Assembly (NCBI RefSeq): GCF_004168255.1
Contig: NZ_SEWG01000002.1
Location: 186,001-250,000, forward strand
Length of the DNA stretch: 64,000 bases
Reading direction: 5' to 3'
Origin: Mucilaginibacter terrigena
GTDB taxonomy: Bacteria; Bacteroidota; Bacteroidia; Sphingobacteriales; Sphingobacteriaceae
The translations under genes and the position numbers were made by a program. Below, one piece after another: positions 27,245 to 35,373 of this stretch. The notes under the pieces were generated by a model. It did no database searches. It had not been told where the DNA came from and saw nothing but the letters and a program-made list of their open reading frames with translations. Numbering within the stretch: position 1 is the first letter of the stretch; each line of letters opens with the position of its first letter.

Positions 27245-28231
27245 ATGATAAAACCCGGTAAACAGCAGGTATTCGCCATAAATAATAAGCAAGCTTTTGT
27301 GGAAACCGTGTTGCAGGTGTTTCAATGCCAGGCGGCAAACTGCCAGGTGTATGGCGAATTTGTATCCGGCTTGAAAATAAATTCCGCTGATGTAAAATCG
27401 GTTAACCAGATTCCCTTTATGCCGGTCGAGTTCTTTAAATCGCACCCTGTGGTTACCTCTGCCGAGTCGGATGAATTGGTTTTTACAAGTTCTGGCACCA
27501 CCGGGATGATCACCAGCCGCCACCATGTAACCGATGTTAGCTGGTATCAGGAAAGCTTCCGCCGGGCGTTCAGTTTATTTTATGGCGATATAAAAGATTA
27601 CACGATTTTAGCCCTGCTGCCGTCGTACTTAGAGCGGGAGGGATCATCGCTCATTTATATGGCGCAGGATCTGATAAACCAATCAGCTAATCCCGATAGC
27701 GGCTTTTTCATGTACGACCATGAAGAGCTTTACAAAACCTTGCAGGCGCAAAAGCTGGCTGGCAAGCCAACCTTGCTAATAGGGGTAACCTTCGCCCTTT
27801 TAGATTTTGTTGACGCTTACAAAATCAATTTCCCCGAATTGATCGTGATGGAAACGGGAGGTATGAAGGGCCGGCGAAAAGAGATGATCCGCGAGGAATT
27901 GCATAAAACGTTGTGCGCCGGGTTTGGTGTTGATGCTATCCATTCGGAGTATGGCATGACGGAGCTTTTATCGCAGGCCTACTCAAAAGGAGAAGGGGTT
28001 TTTTATTGCCCGCCCTGGATGAAGATCATCACCCGCGATACAAACGACCCATTTACATTAATAGGTACCGGTAAAACAGGCGGTATCAATATCATCGACT
28101 TAGCTAACATCAATTCCTGTTCGTTTATTGCCACACAGGATTTGGGCAGGACATATGCCGATGGCTCCTTTGAAGTATTAGGCCGTTTTGATAACTCCGA
28201 TATCCGCGGTTGTAATTTGCTTATTGCCTAA
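27245..28231 (+). CDS. LuxE-like acyl-protein synthetase / AMP-binding family protein
   Basis: The 328-aa product resembles the LuxE acyl-protein synthetase branch of the adenylate-forming superfamily. The P-loop-like motif FTSSGTTG (about residues 80-87) and the YGMTELLSQAY motif near residue 240 are both present, and the protein is shorter than full AMP ligases. IPFMPVEFFKSH near the N-terminus is also typical. LuxE activates fatty acids in light-emitting bacteria; here there is no lux gene, so it probably activates another acyl or aryl acid in an unknown pathway. It is flanked by unrelated genes. Confidence 0.8.
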   Translation: MIKPGKQQVFAINNKQAFVETVLQVFQCQAANCQVYGEFVSGLKINSADVKSVNQIPFMPVEFFKSHPVVTSAESDELVFTSSGTTGMITSRHHVTDVSWYQESFRRAFSLFYGDIKDYTILALLPSYLEREGSSLIYMAQDLINQSANPDSGFFMYDHEELYKTLQAQKLAGKPTLLIGVTFALLDFVDAYKINFPELIVMETGGMKGRRKEMIREELHKTLCAGFGVDAIHSEYGMTELLSQAYSKGEGVFYCPPWMKIITRDTNDPFTLIGTGKTGGINIIDLANINSCSFIATQDLGRTYADGSFEVLGRFDNSDIRGCNLLIA

Positions 28232-28259
28232 CATTTATCTAATTAGCAACTAATATTAT

Positions 28260-28268
28260 TATTTTTGC
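28260..28268 (+). promoter_or_regulatory. -7 promoter box for the PH/SHOCT gene
   Basis: TATTTTTGC matches TAnnTTTGC. It lies 17 bp before ATG 28286, which rules out the longer TTG-initiated frame that would begin inside the box. Confidence 0.65.
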
Positions 28269-28285
28269 GACCTAATAGAACAACA

Positions 28286-28954
28286 ATGATCATGATCGAC
28301 AAATTCTTACGCGACGAGCAAGACCCTAAAGCAGTTGAAAAAGTGCACAGCCGTTTGGTTGATCTGCTTACAACCGGCGAGGAAATCATATATATAGCGG
28401 TACAAAAAAAGCCTATCGTAAACCTATTTCCGGATTGCATAGCCATCACCAACAAACGTCTCCTTTTCTTTACCCCGGCAAACCTTGGCCTGTCTATCAA
28501 GTTTGTTGATTTTGTGTGGAAGGATATTGTTGACGTTTACACCAAAGAAGAAATTATAGGTGCCGTATTTAGCGCTAAAACCACTATAGGCACCGAAATG
28601 GGTGTTGATTACCTGCCAAAGGTACAGGCCCGTAAACTATACCAATACGCCCAGGAACGTAAAGAAGCCGAGCGCGAAGCACGCCGGCTGCGCGAGCTGG
28701 AAGAAAAACGTGCTGAATCCGGCGCGGTAAATATCGATCATACGTCGCATGCAGGTTTCCAGCCACCCGTACAGCAACAACCGGTAGCAGCGCCAGCAAC
28801 TCCAACACCGCCGCCTGCCCCAGTTGTTCAGGAAGAGCCAAAAAAGGATGAACTGACCGAAAAATTAAAGCGGCTAAAAACCCTTTTCGAGAGCGGTCTG
28901 ATATCGCAGGAGGAATATAATCACAAGAAATTAGAGTTATTAAGCGACTTTTAG
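28286..28954 (+). CDS. Bacterial PH domain / SHOCT domain protein
   Basis: The 222-aa product has a bacterial PH-like N-terminal domain (about residues 15-110, with KKPIVNLFPDCIAITNKRLLFF and DFVWKDIVDVY), a charged coiled coil (ERKEAEREARRLRELEEKR), a Pro/Ala/Gln-rich linker, and a C-terminal SHOCT motif (LKRLKTLFESGLISQEEYNH). SHOCT modules are short oligomerisation helices often found with PH-like domains. No catalytic residue is visible. A scaffold role is inferred. The start is ATG 28286; another ATG lies 6 bp further on. Confidence 0.82.
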   Translation: MIMIDKFLRDEQDPKAVEKVHSRLVDLLTTGEEIIYIAVQKKPIVNLFPDCIAITNKRLLFFTPANLGLSIKFVDFVWKDIVDVYTKEEIIGAVFSAKTTIGTEMGVDYLPKVQARKLYQYAQERKEAEREARRLRELEEKRAESGAVNIDHTSHAGFQPPVQQQPVAAPATPTPPPAPVVQEEPKKDELTEKLKRLKTLFESGLISQEEYNHKKLELLSDF

Positions 28955-28959
28955 GGGAA

Positions 28960-29032
28960 AGAGATTAGAAACTGGAAATTAAAGATTAGTTGTGAAAAAG
29001 CCTAATCTCTGATCTCTATTTACTAATCTCTA
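28960..29032. repeat. Short AGATTAG/CTAATCT inverted repeat in gap
   Basis: AGAGATTAGAAA near 28968 and CTAATCTCT near 29014-29030 can form a hairpin and may end both convergent transcripts. Confidence 0.4.
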
Positions 29033-29485
29033 TCACAACAGCCTGTCGTCAAAACTAAATGGGCGGGTACTAATAATATTCACTTTTTTTATATCAGGGT
29101 GCCAGGGGTTTAGCAGATAATTATATTCTTCGGGTATAATAGATGATGGCACCTTCATCATTAAATACTTAGTTTCTTTAATAAATTGATTACCCAATGT
29201 TTTTAATGCAGCGGGCGATGAAGCATCCTGCCAGTTTGCCGGTAAGCTTTTTACATCAAGTGTAAGGATGCTGTTCCCGGTCACTTCAACTTCGGCAATG
29301 CAAAAGTTATCCGGCAATAATAGTGGGGAAAGGTGCACCAATACCTCCAGCACAGCCAAAGCCCGGGACGATGCCAGGTAAACCATTGATTTACCCTCGC
29401 TGTTCCAGCGGCCGCCGTATAAGCGCGCGCCGGTACCGTTTAAATCTTTAATGTAATTGCAGTGAGAAATACGGTAGAGTATCAT
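29033..29485 (-). CDS. RES-domain toxin
   Basis: The 150-aa product is a RES-family toxin. The conserved blocks are YRISHCNY at the N-terminus, GARLYGGRWNSEGKSMVYLASS with the invariant Arg, Gly and Tyr residues, LAVLEVLVHL, and the C-terminal YNYLLNPWHPD. RES toxins such as MbcT and ParT consume NAD+ or ADP-ribosylate targets, and are held inactive by an Xre/MbcA-type antitoxin. The antitoxin gene lies directly upstream, its stop overlapping the toxin ATG by one base (TAATG), so translation is coupled. Confidence 0.9.
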   Translation of the reverse strand: MILYRISHCNYIKDLNGTGARLYGGRWNSEGKSMVYLASSRALAVLEVLVHLSPLLLPDNFCIAEVEVTGNSILTLDVKSLPANWQDASSPAALKTLGNQFIKETKYLMMKVPSSIIPEEYNYLLNPWHPDIKKVNIISTRPFSFDDRLL

Positions 29486-29979
29486 TAAGCGAAAACACCG
29501 TGCTCTATACGGCCAAGTTCTTTAAAAACCATATCAAAACCGGCAGAAGTATCTAAAAAAGTAACGGGGGCCTCGCCGTTAAATATCAAGCCCGGAGTTT
29601 TCATCCAAAGCTTAAATTTATCTATCGAGCCAAAAACCTCCTCGCCGCGGGTATACAGGCGAACAAGTTCAACGGCCTTTTCGGCATATTCTGTTTTAAT
29701 GATAGCATCATCCTCGTAACGTTGTAAAGTGCGCTCTGAAATATGCAGGATGCTGGCTAACTCCTGGATGTTTAAGGATATTTTTTTGGCCAGCGCAAGC
29801 AAAGCCTTTTTTGGAAAGCCCTGGCGCGCCAGTTTAATAATGTCAAAATCTGAAGAGGTGGTTGCAGCTTTTGCACCACCTAATAAATTATAAAACGGGG
29901 TTGATGATACCTGGGTAATATACATTGCCATAGGTTCATTAACCTCGTTTTTTGCAGTATGTTTTATTTTGTACGACAT
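29485..29979 (-). CDS. Xre/MbcA/ParS-type antitoxin
   Basis: The 164-aa product has a helix-turn-helix part (ISLNIQELASILHISERTLQRYED) and the C-terminal MbcA/ParS (DUF2384) toxin-binding domain (AVELVRLYTRGEEVFGSIDKF, LKLWMKTPG-like text and NGEAPVTFLDTSAGFDMV). It binds and neutralises the RES toxin and normally represses the operon. It is the first gene of the pair, as usual for RES-Xre modules. Confidence 0.9.
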   Translation of the reverse strand: MSYKIKHTAKNEVNEPMAMYITQVSSTPFYNLLGGAKAATTSSDFDIIKLARQGFPKKALLALAKKISLNIQELASILHISERTLQRYEDDAIIKTEYAEKAVELVRLYTRGEEVFGSIDKFKLWMKTPGLIFNGEAPVTFLDTSAGFDMVFKELGRIEHGVFA

Positions 29980-30016
29980 TTATACAAATATAATTACCAA
30001 ATGTCTAATATCAAAA

Positions 30017-31300
30017 TTATTCTACAACAATTAAAAAATAATTCTTCTTTCCTTTTTGTGCTACTAAGTATTTGTTATTGACAAGGTTACCAGCGTTGTA
30101 CACATCGTCTGCTGTGGTTATTTTCTCTTTATTGATAGCTACACCGCCGCCTTGTATCATTTTTTTTGCCTCGCCTTTAGATGGAAATACAGCGGTTTTG
30201 CCAGCCAGCAATTCTGTGGCGTTTATACCTGCCTGCAGTTCGCTTTTAGCAATAGTGAAGTTGGGAACACCACTAAATATGGCCAATAGTTCATCATCGT
30301 TCAGCTCGCTTAAAAACTCGATACCGGTATTGCCGAATAAAAACTCAGTTGATTTAATGGCTTTTTCAAAGCCTGCTTCGCCATGTACGCGCAGGGTAAT
30401 GTCTTTTGCCAGGGCCTTTTGCAGTACACGGGTATGCGGCGCGGCATCGTGCTCTGTTTCCATGGCCTCGATAACTTCGCGCTCAAATAAAGTAAATATG
30501 CGGATATACGCCTTAGCGTCAACATCGGTAGTATTTAACCAAAACTGGTAAAACTGGTATGGCGATGTGCGTGCAGGGTCAAGCCAAACCGCTCCACTTT
30601 CGGTTTTACCGAATTTGGTGCCGTCCGCTTTTTTGATCAATTGGGTGGTTAAGGCATACGCCTCGCCCGCATCCTTACGGCGGATCAGCTCGGTACCGGT
30701 AACAATGTTGCCCCACTGGTCGCTGCCGCCCATTTGCAGCACACAGTTGTTATGCTTCCACAGGTAATAAAAATCGTATCCCTGCACCAATTGATAAGTA
30801 AATTCGGTAAACGACATGCCTGTTTCGCCCTCCAGGCGTTTCTTAACCGAATCCTTTGCCATCATATAATTAACGGTAAGGTGTTTGCCTACATCGCGGA
30901 TAAAATCCAGGAAAGTAAAGCTCTTAAACCAGTCGTAATTATTTACCATTTGGGCGCTGTTCGCGCCGCTGTTAAAGTCAAGGAATTTCTCGAGCTGTGT
31001 CTGTACCGATCTAAGGTTATGGTTAAGCACATCTTCGCTTAATAAATTACGTTCGGCAGATTTGCCTGATGGGTCGCCCACCATACCGGTAGCGCCGCCA
31101 ACCAGGGCGTAAGGCTTATGGCCCGCGCGCTGGAAGTGTATCAGTGTCATGATCTGGGTAAGGTGGCCTACATGCAGCGAATCGGCAGTAGGGTCGAAAC
31201 CAATATATCCCGAAGCCATACCTTTATTCAATAGTTCTTCGGTGCCGGGCATAATATCGTGCAGCATGCCTCTCCAGCGTAATTCTTCAACAAAATTCAT
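30017..31300 (-). CDS. tyrS: Tyrosyl-tRNA synthetase
   Basis: The 427-aa product is a class I aminoacyl-tRNA synthetase of the bacterial TyrRS type. It has the HIGH motif as H43-V-G-H46 ([12 protein letters not shown]), the Tyr-binding stretch ([10 protein letters not shown] and [19 protein letters not shown]), the KMSKS equivalent KFGKT, and a C-terminal S4-like RNA-binding domain ([18 protein letters not shown]). It charges tRNA-Tyr in the cytoplasm. A TATCTTTGC promoter box lies 33 bp upstream on the minus strand. Confidence 0.98.
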   Translation of the reverse strand: MNFVEELRWRGMLHDIMPGTEELLNKGMASGYIGFDPTADSLHVGHLTQIMTLIHFQRAGHKPYALVGGATGMVGDPSGKSAERNLLSEDVLNHNLRSVQTQLEKFLDFNSGANSAQMVNNYDWFKSFTFLDFIRDVGKHLTVNYMMAKDSVKKRLEGETGMSFTEFTYQLVQGYDFYYLWKHNNCVLQMGGSDQWGNIVTGTELIRRKDAGEAYALTTQLIKKADGTKFGKTESGAVWLDPARTSPYQFYQFWLNTTDVDAKAYIRIFTLFEREVIEAMETEHDAAPHTRVLQKALAKDITLRVHGEAGFEKAIKSTEFLFGNTGIEFLSELNDDELLAIFSGVPNFTIAKSELQAGINATELLAGKTAVFPSKGEAKKMIQGGGVAINKEKITTADDVYNAGNLVNNKYLVAQKGKKNYFLIVVE

Positions 31301-31333
31301 CTTGTGTAATTTAAAACCGATTTCATCGGGATG

Positions 31334-31342
31334 GCAAAGATA
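31334..31342 (-). promoter_or_regulatory. -7 promoter box for tyrS
   Basis: The minus strand reads TATCTTTGC, a full match to TAnnTTTGC, 33 bp before the tyrS start. Confidence 0.65.
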
Positions 31343-31477
31343 ATAGAATAATTATTTGATGGGTAGTTGTTAAAACTGAGTTATTATATGGTCATTATAT
31401 TATAATATCTGTTGTAACCGTTTTATTTACAGCCCGAGTTTTGTACTTTGTTCCAAACAGACGTTTAACGCCTATCT

Positions 31478-32155
31478 ATGAATTTTCTTTCGCACTATTA
31501 TTTCGACAAACATACCACCGATTGCTACTTTACCTTAGGTACCGTACTGCCCGATCTTTTAAAGAACGCGGATAAAACCATAGTACTGCACCCCGAAAAA
31601 CTGGCACATGCCAACCCGAACGTAAACTCCATCATACAAGGGTGGAACAAACATTTGCTGGTTGATAAGTATTTCCACTCGGCCGAATTTTTCCTCACCC
31701 ATTCGCATAACCTGAAAAAACTGCTCGCGCCTGTTATTGTAGAATCGCCGGTAAAGCCATTCTTTTTGGGGCATATTGCCATTGAGTTGATCCTGGATAA
31801 CCTGCTCATCACCACCAACGAAATAAGCGTAAGCGATTTTTACGATCACCTGGATAGCTGCGACGAAGCGGTTATACGCGAGTTCCTGCGTTTTGCAGGG
31901 ATGGAAACCCCCGATGTTTTCTTTAAGTTTTATGCCGAATTTAAACGCAGCCGTTATTTAAATACTTATATTAATATAGAGCAGATAACCTACGCGCTTA
32001 AACGTATTTGCATGCGGGTATGGCGCAACCCCTTTACACCGCAGCAGGAAGTTGAGATGACAGACCTGCTGTTAAATTACCGCCTTGGTCTGATAGCCAG
32101 CTTTATGAGTATTTATAACGAGATCGCAGAAAAGTTTAAATCTACAGAAGAATAA
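31478..32155 (+). CDS. Possible ACP phosphodiesterase-like protein
   Basis: The 225-aa product starts MNFLSHYYFDK and has GTVLPDLLKN, IIQGWNKHLLVDKYFH and GHIAIELILDNLL, an arrangement of His and Asp similar to acyl-carrier-protein phosphodiesterase (AcpH, MNFLAH start) and the wider HD-like fold. It is somewhat longer than AcpH. The enzyme would remove the phosphopantetheine arm from ACP, but the similarity is weak by eye, so the function is a guess. It stands alone. Confidence 0.6.
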   Translation: MNFLSHYYFDKHTTDCYFTLGTVLPDLLKNADKTIVLHPEKLAHANPNVNSIIQGWNKHLLVDKYFHSAEFFLTHSHNLKKLLAPVIVESPVKPFFLGHIAIELILDNLLITTNEISVSDFYDHLDSCDEAVIREFLRFAGMETPDVFFKFYAEFKRSRYLNTYINIEQITYALKRICMRVWRNPFTPQQEVEMTDLLLNYRLGLIASFMSIYNEIAEKFKSTEE

Positions 32156-32307
32156 CCGCTGTTATCAGCCATGTATCTTGCAACAGATCGGCAAGTTTAG
32201 TCCTGATCCGCGTCGAAACCTTTCAAAATACGCTGCTTTTTCAATAAAAGTGCTTAAAAACCAATAATTAACACTTAAAATATTTTTATCTGTAAAAAAT
32301 ATATCCG

Positions 32308-32316
32308 TACCTTTGC
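32308..32316 (+). promoter_or_regulatory. -7 promoter box for rpsA
   Basis: TACCTTTGC is a full match to TAnnTTTGC, 41 bp upstream of the rpsA ATG. Confidence 0.7.
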
Positions 32317-32357
32317 AGTCCCAATTAAGTGTTGGGAAAAAGGAGTAAAATTTATTA

Positions 32358-34367
32358 ATGGCAAAAAAACAAGAAGCAGAAAAAGAATTAAAAGCTAAGG
32401 AAGCTGAACTGGGTGCAGTTACGGCAACCGCAGAAAAAGAAACAATTGAGTCAGAAGCTGATTCAATATCAATCGAAGAGATCAAATCTCAGATCGCTGT
32501 TACACCAGATCAGGATTTTGACTGGGATGCAGATGACAAAAAATTTGGTAATTACAGCGATAGCGACCGCGAGAAATTAGAAAAACTTTATGATGGAACG
32601 TTCAGCTCTATTACTAAAGGCGAGATCATCACCGGTACAGTTGTAAATATCAATAACAAAGATGTGGTATTAAACATCGGATTTAAATCTGACGGTTTGG
32701 TATCTGTTTCTGAGTTCCGTGATACACCAGACCTTAAGGTTGGCGACACAGTTGAAGTATTTGTAGAGTCGCAAGAAGATGCTAACGGTCAGTTAGTATT
32801 ATCACGTAAACGTGCAAAAACTCAAAAATCATGGGAGCGCATTAATTCGGCTCTGGATAACGATGAGATCATCACAGGTTTTGTTAAAAGCCGTACTAAA
32901 GGTGGTTTAATTGTAGATATAATGGGCGTTGAAGCCTTTTTACCAGGTTCACAGATCGATATCAAACCTATCAGGGATTACGATATCTATGTGGGCAAAA
33001 CAATGGAATTTAAAGTTGTTAAGATAAACCACGAGTTTAAAAACGTAGTGGTATCGCATAAAGTGCTTATCGAAGACGATCTGGAAAACCAAAAAACCGA
33101 AATTGTGGCCAAACTTGAAAAAGGCCAGGTATTGGAAGGTACCGTTAAAAACATTACCGACTTTGGTGTATTTATTGACCTTGGTGGTGTTGACGGTTTA
33201 CTGCACATTACAGATATATCTTGGGGCCGTATCGAGCATCCGAGAGAAGTTCTTGCATTGGATCAGAAAATCAACGTTGTTGTTCTGGATTTTGATGACG
33301 AGAAAAAACGTATCGCTTTAGGTTTAAAACAACTTACCCCGCACCCTTGGCAGTCGCTTGATACCGAATTGGTTATCGGCTCAAAGGTTAAAGGTAAAAT
33401 TGTAACTGTTGCTGATTACGGCGCGTTCTTAGAAATTATCCCGGGTGTTGAAGGTTTGATCCACGTGTCAGAAATGTCATGGTCTCAAAACCTGCGTAAC
33501 CCTCAGGAGTTCCTGAAAGTTGGCGACGAAGTTGAAGCACAGGTATTAACCTTAGACCGCGACGAGCGCAAAATGAGCTTGGGTATCAAACAATTGACTC
33601 CTGATCCATGGCAAAATGCCGGCGCTAAATACGCTATTGGTACACAGCACGTTGCTACAGTTAAAAACATGACCAACTTTGGTGTGTTTGTTGAACTGGA
33701 AGACGGTATTGACGGCCTGATCCACATCTCTGACCTTTCATGGTCTAAAAAAGTAAACCACCCTAACGAATTTACTAAGGTTGGCGAAAAATTAGACGTA
33801 GTAGTTCTTGAGCTTGATATCGAAAACCGTAAATTAAGCTTAGGCCACAAACAGCTTGAAGAAAACCCTTGGGATACCTTTGAAACTATCTTTACTATCG
33901 ATTCGATACATGAAGGTACCGTGTTAAAGGTAACTGATAAAGGCGCTATCGTAGCTTTACCTTACGGTGTTGAAGGCTTCTGCCCAACCAAACACCTGGT
34001 TAAAGAGGACGGTAAAGCTATCAAAGCTGAAGAAACTGCTGAATTCAAGATAATTGAGTTTAACAAAGAGAACAAACGTATCGTTATTTCACACTCACGT
34101 ATATGGGAAGAAGCTCGTACTGATGCCCGTGTTCAGGAATTTGAAAACCGTAAAAAGGAAGCAAAATCTGCTAACAACGCGGTTAAGAAAGTGAAAGAAT
34201 CGGTAGAGAAATCAACTTTAGGTGACCTTAGCGTACTTGCTCAGTTAAAAGAGCAAATGGAAGGTGCAGAAAGCAAAGCGGCTAAAAAGCCTGCTGCTGC
34301 CCCTGCTGCTAAAAAAGCAGAACCGGAAGCTGAAACCCCTGCTGCTGAAGAAACCGAAGAGGTTTAA
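32358..34367 (+). CDS. rpsA: 30S ribosomal protein S1
   Basis: The 669-aa product contains a series of S1 RNA-binding domains, seen as repeats of the type G-x-V-x-N-x-x-x-F-G-V-F-V-x-L followed by GLIHISDLSW (for instance GTVKNITDFGVFIDLGGVDG, GLIHVSEMSW, KNMTNFGVFVEL). The N-terminus has a Lys/Glu-rich leader and the C-terminus an Ala/Glu/Pro-rich tail (AAAPAAKKAEPEAETPAAEE), both usual in Bacteroidota S1. S1 helps mRNA bind the ribosome, although many genes here lack Shine-Dalgarno sequences. A strong terminator follows. Confidence 0.97.
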   Translation: MAKKQEAEKELKAKEAELGAVTATAEKETIESEADSISIEEIKSQIAVTPDQDFDWDADDKKFGNYSDSDREKLEKLYDGTFSSITKGEIITGTVVNINNKDVVLNIGFKSDGLVSVSEFRDTPDLKVGDTVEVFVESQEDANGQLVLSRKRAKTQKSWERINSALDNDEIITGFVKSRTKGGLIVDIMGVEAFLPGSQIDIKPIRDYDIYVGKTMEFKVVKINHEFKNVVVSHKVLIEDDLENQKTEIVAKLEKGQVLEGTVKNITDFGVFIDLGGVDGLLHITDISWGRIEHPREVLALDQKINVVVLDFDDEKKRIALGLKQLTPHPWQSLDTELVIGSKVKGKIVTVADYGAFLEIIPGVEGLIHVSEMSWSQNLRNPQEFLKVGDEVEAQVLTLDRDERKMSLGIKQLTPDPWQNAGAKYAIGTQHVATVKNMTNFGVFVELEDGIDGLIHISDLSWSKKVNHPNEFTKVGEKLDVVVLELDIENRKLSLGHKQLEENPWDTFETIFTIDSIHEGTVLKVTDKGAIVALPYGVEGFCPTKHLVKEDGKAIKAEETAEFKIIEFNKENKRIVISHSRIWEEARTDARVQEFENRKKEAKSANNAVKKVKESVEKSTLGDLSVLAQLKEQMEGAESKAAKKPAAAPAAKKAEPEAETPAAEETEEV

Positions 34368-34387
34368 TCTTTTAAAGTTTATATACC

Positions 34388-34420
34388 AAAGCCTCCCGAT
34401 TTATCGGGAGGCTTTTTTTT
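34388..34420 (+). terminator. Terminator after rpsA
   Basis: AAAGCCTCCCGA pairs with TCGGGAGGCTTT over a short loop, followed by a T8 tract. Confidence 0.9.
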
Positions 34421-34448
34421 GTTATGATATATTCGCCTGTTATAATTT

Positions 34449-34457
34449 TAACTTTGC
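34449..34457 (+). promoter_or_regulatory. -7 promoter box for the GT8 gene
   Basis: TAACTTTGC is a full match to TAnnTTTGC, 31 bp upstream of the ATG. Confidence 0.65.
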
Positions 34458-34488
34458 GCGTATAATTTAAGATACCTATGTAGTTGAT

Positions 34489-35367
34489 ATGTTTTTAAAT
34501 TCTATAGCTATAACCATCGATAATAACTACGTTCAGCACGCGTGTGTAATGTTAAGATCGCTTGACGTAAATATCCCATCTGCGGTTAATGTATACTGCA
34601 TTTATGATGGACTAAGCCACCGAAACATTAGCCGGATGCGCAGGGAGTTTAAAAAAAGCCATATCAACCTGCATTTTGTGGCTTTTGATAATACCTTGCT
34701 GCCGCCACAATTACCGTTAAAATCCACAGACCATGTTACATCAGCCACTTTTTTCAGGATTTGGCTGCCTTACCTGCTAAAGGACCTTAAGCAGGTGCTT
34801 TTTATGGATTCGGATATCGTGATAGATGGCGATATCAGCGAAATATTAAACCTCGACGTTAGCGACCACCCACTCGCGGCGGTGCCCGAGCCGGGTGTAT
34901 TTACTGACAAAAAACACGGACTTGGGATGCGGGATGATCAGTTGTATATAAACGCCGGTGTTATTCTCTTCAACCTGGACTATTTCAGGCAAAAGGGCCT
35001 TACAGAACAGATATCAGAGTTCCTGCATACACATCCCCAACTCTGCGAGTTATGGGACCAGGATGCCATTAACGCAACAATAAAGGGCAATTTTTACCGG
35101 CTGGACTATAAATTTAACGTGCAAACCAGTTTTTACCCGGCAGCATCTATAGATCTGCTGCTGCATAAGGCTATCAAAAACCCGGTGGTAGTACATTACA
35201 CCGGCGGGGGCGATGGCAAACCGTGGTTCTATCGCAGCAAGCATCCTGCCCGCCATTTGTATTACAAATACCTCAGGCTAACATCCTTCCGGTTTTATTA
35301 CCCGCCCGACCTGCCCCGCAGCTGGCGCATCTTCAGGAAGATAAGATTTATGCTATTACACGTTTAG
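34489..35367 (+). CDS. Glycosyltransferase family 8
   Basis: The 292-aa product is a GT8 retaining glycosyltransferase. It has the N-terminal SIAITIDNNYVQHACVMLRSL, the manganese and nucleotide-sugar binding D-x-D motif (LFMDSDIVI), the YINAGVILFNLDYF block, and the C-terminal VVHYTGGGDGKPW motif. There is no signal peptide. Such enzymes add galactose or glucose to lipopolysaccharide or other glycans. No other cell-surface polysaccharide gene is adjacent, so the acceptor is unknown. Confidence 0.92.
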   Translation: MFLNSIAITIDNNYVQHACVMLRSLDVNIPSAVNVYCIYDGLSHRNISRMRREFKKSHINLHFVAFDNTLLPPQLPLKSTDHVTSATFFRIWLPYLLKDLKQVLFMDSDIVIDGDISEILNLDVSDHPLAAVPEPGVFTDKKHGLGMRDDQLYINAGVILFNLDYFRQKGLTEQISEFLHTHPQLCELWDQDAINATIKGNFYRLDYKFNVQTSFYPAASIDLLLHKAIKNPVVVHYTGGGDGKPWFYRSKHPARHLYYKYLRLTSFRFYYPPDLPRSWRIFRKIRFMLLHV

Positions 35368-35373
35368 GATATA

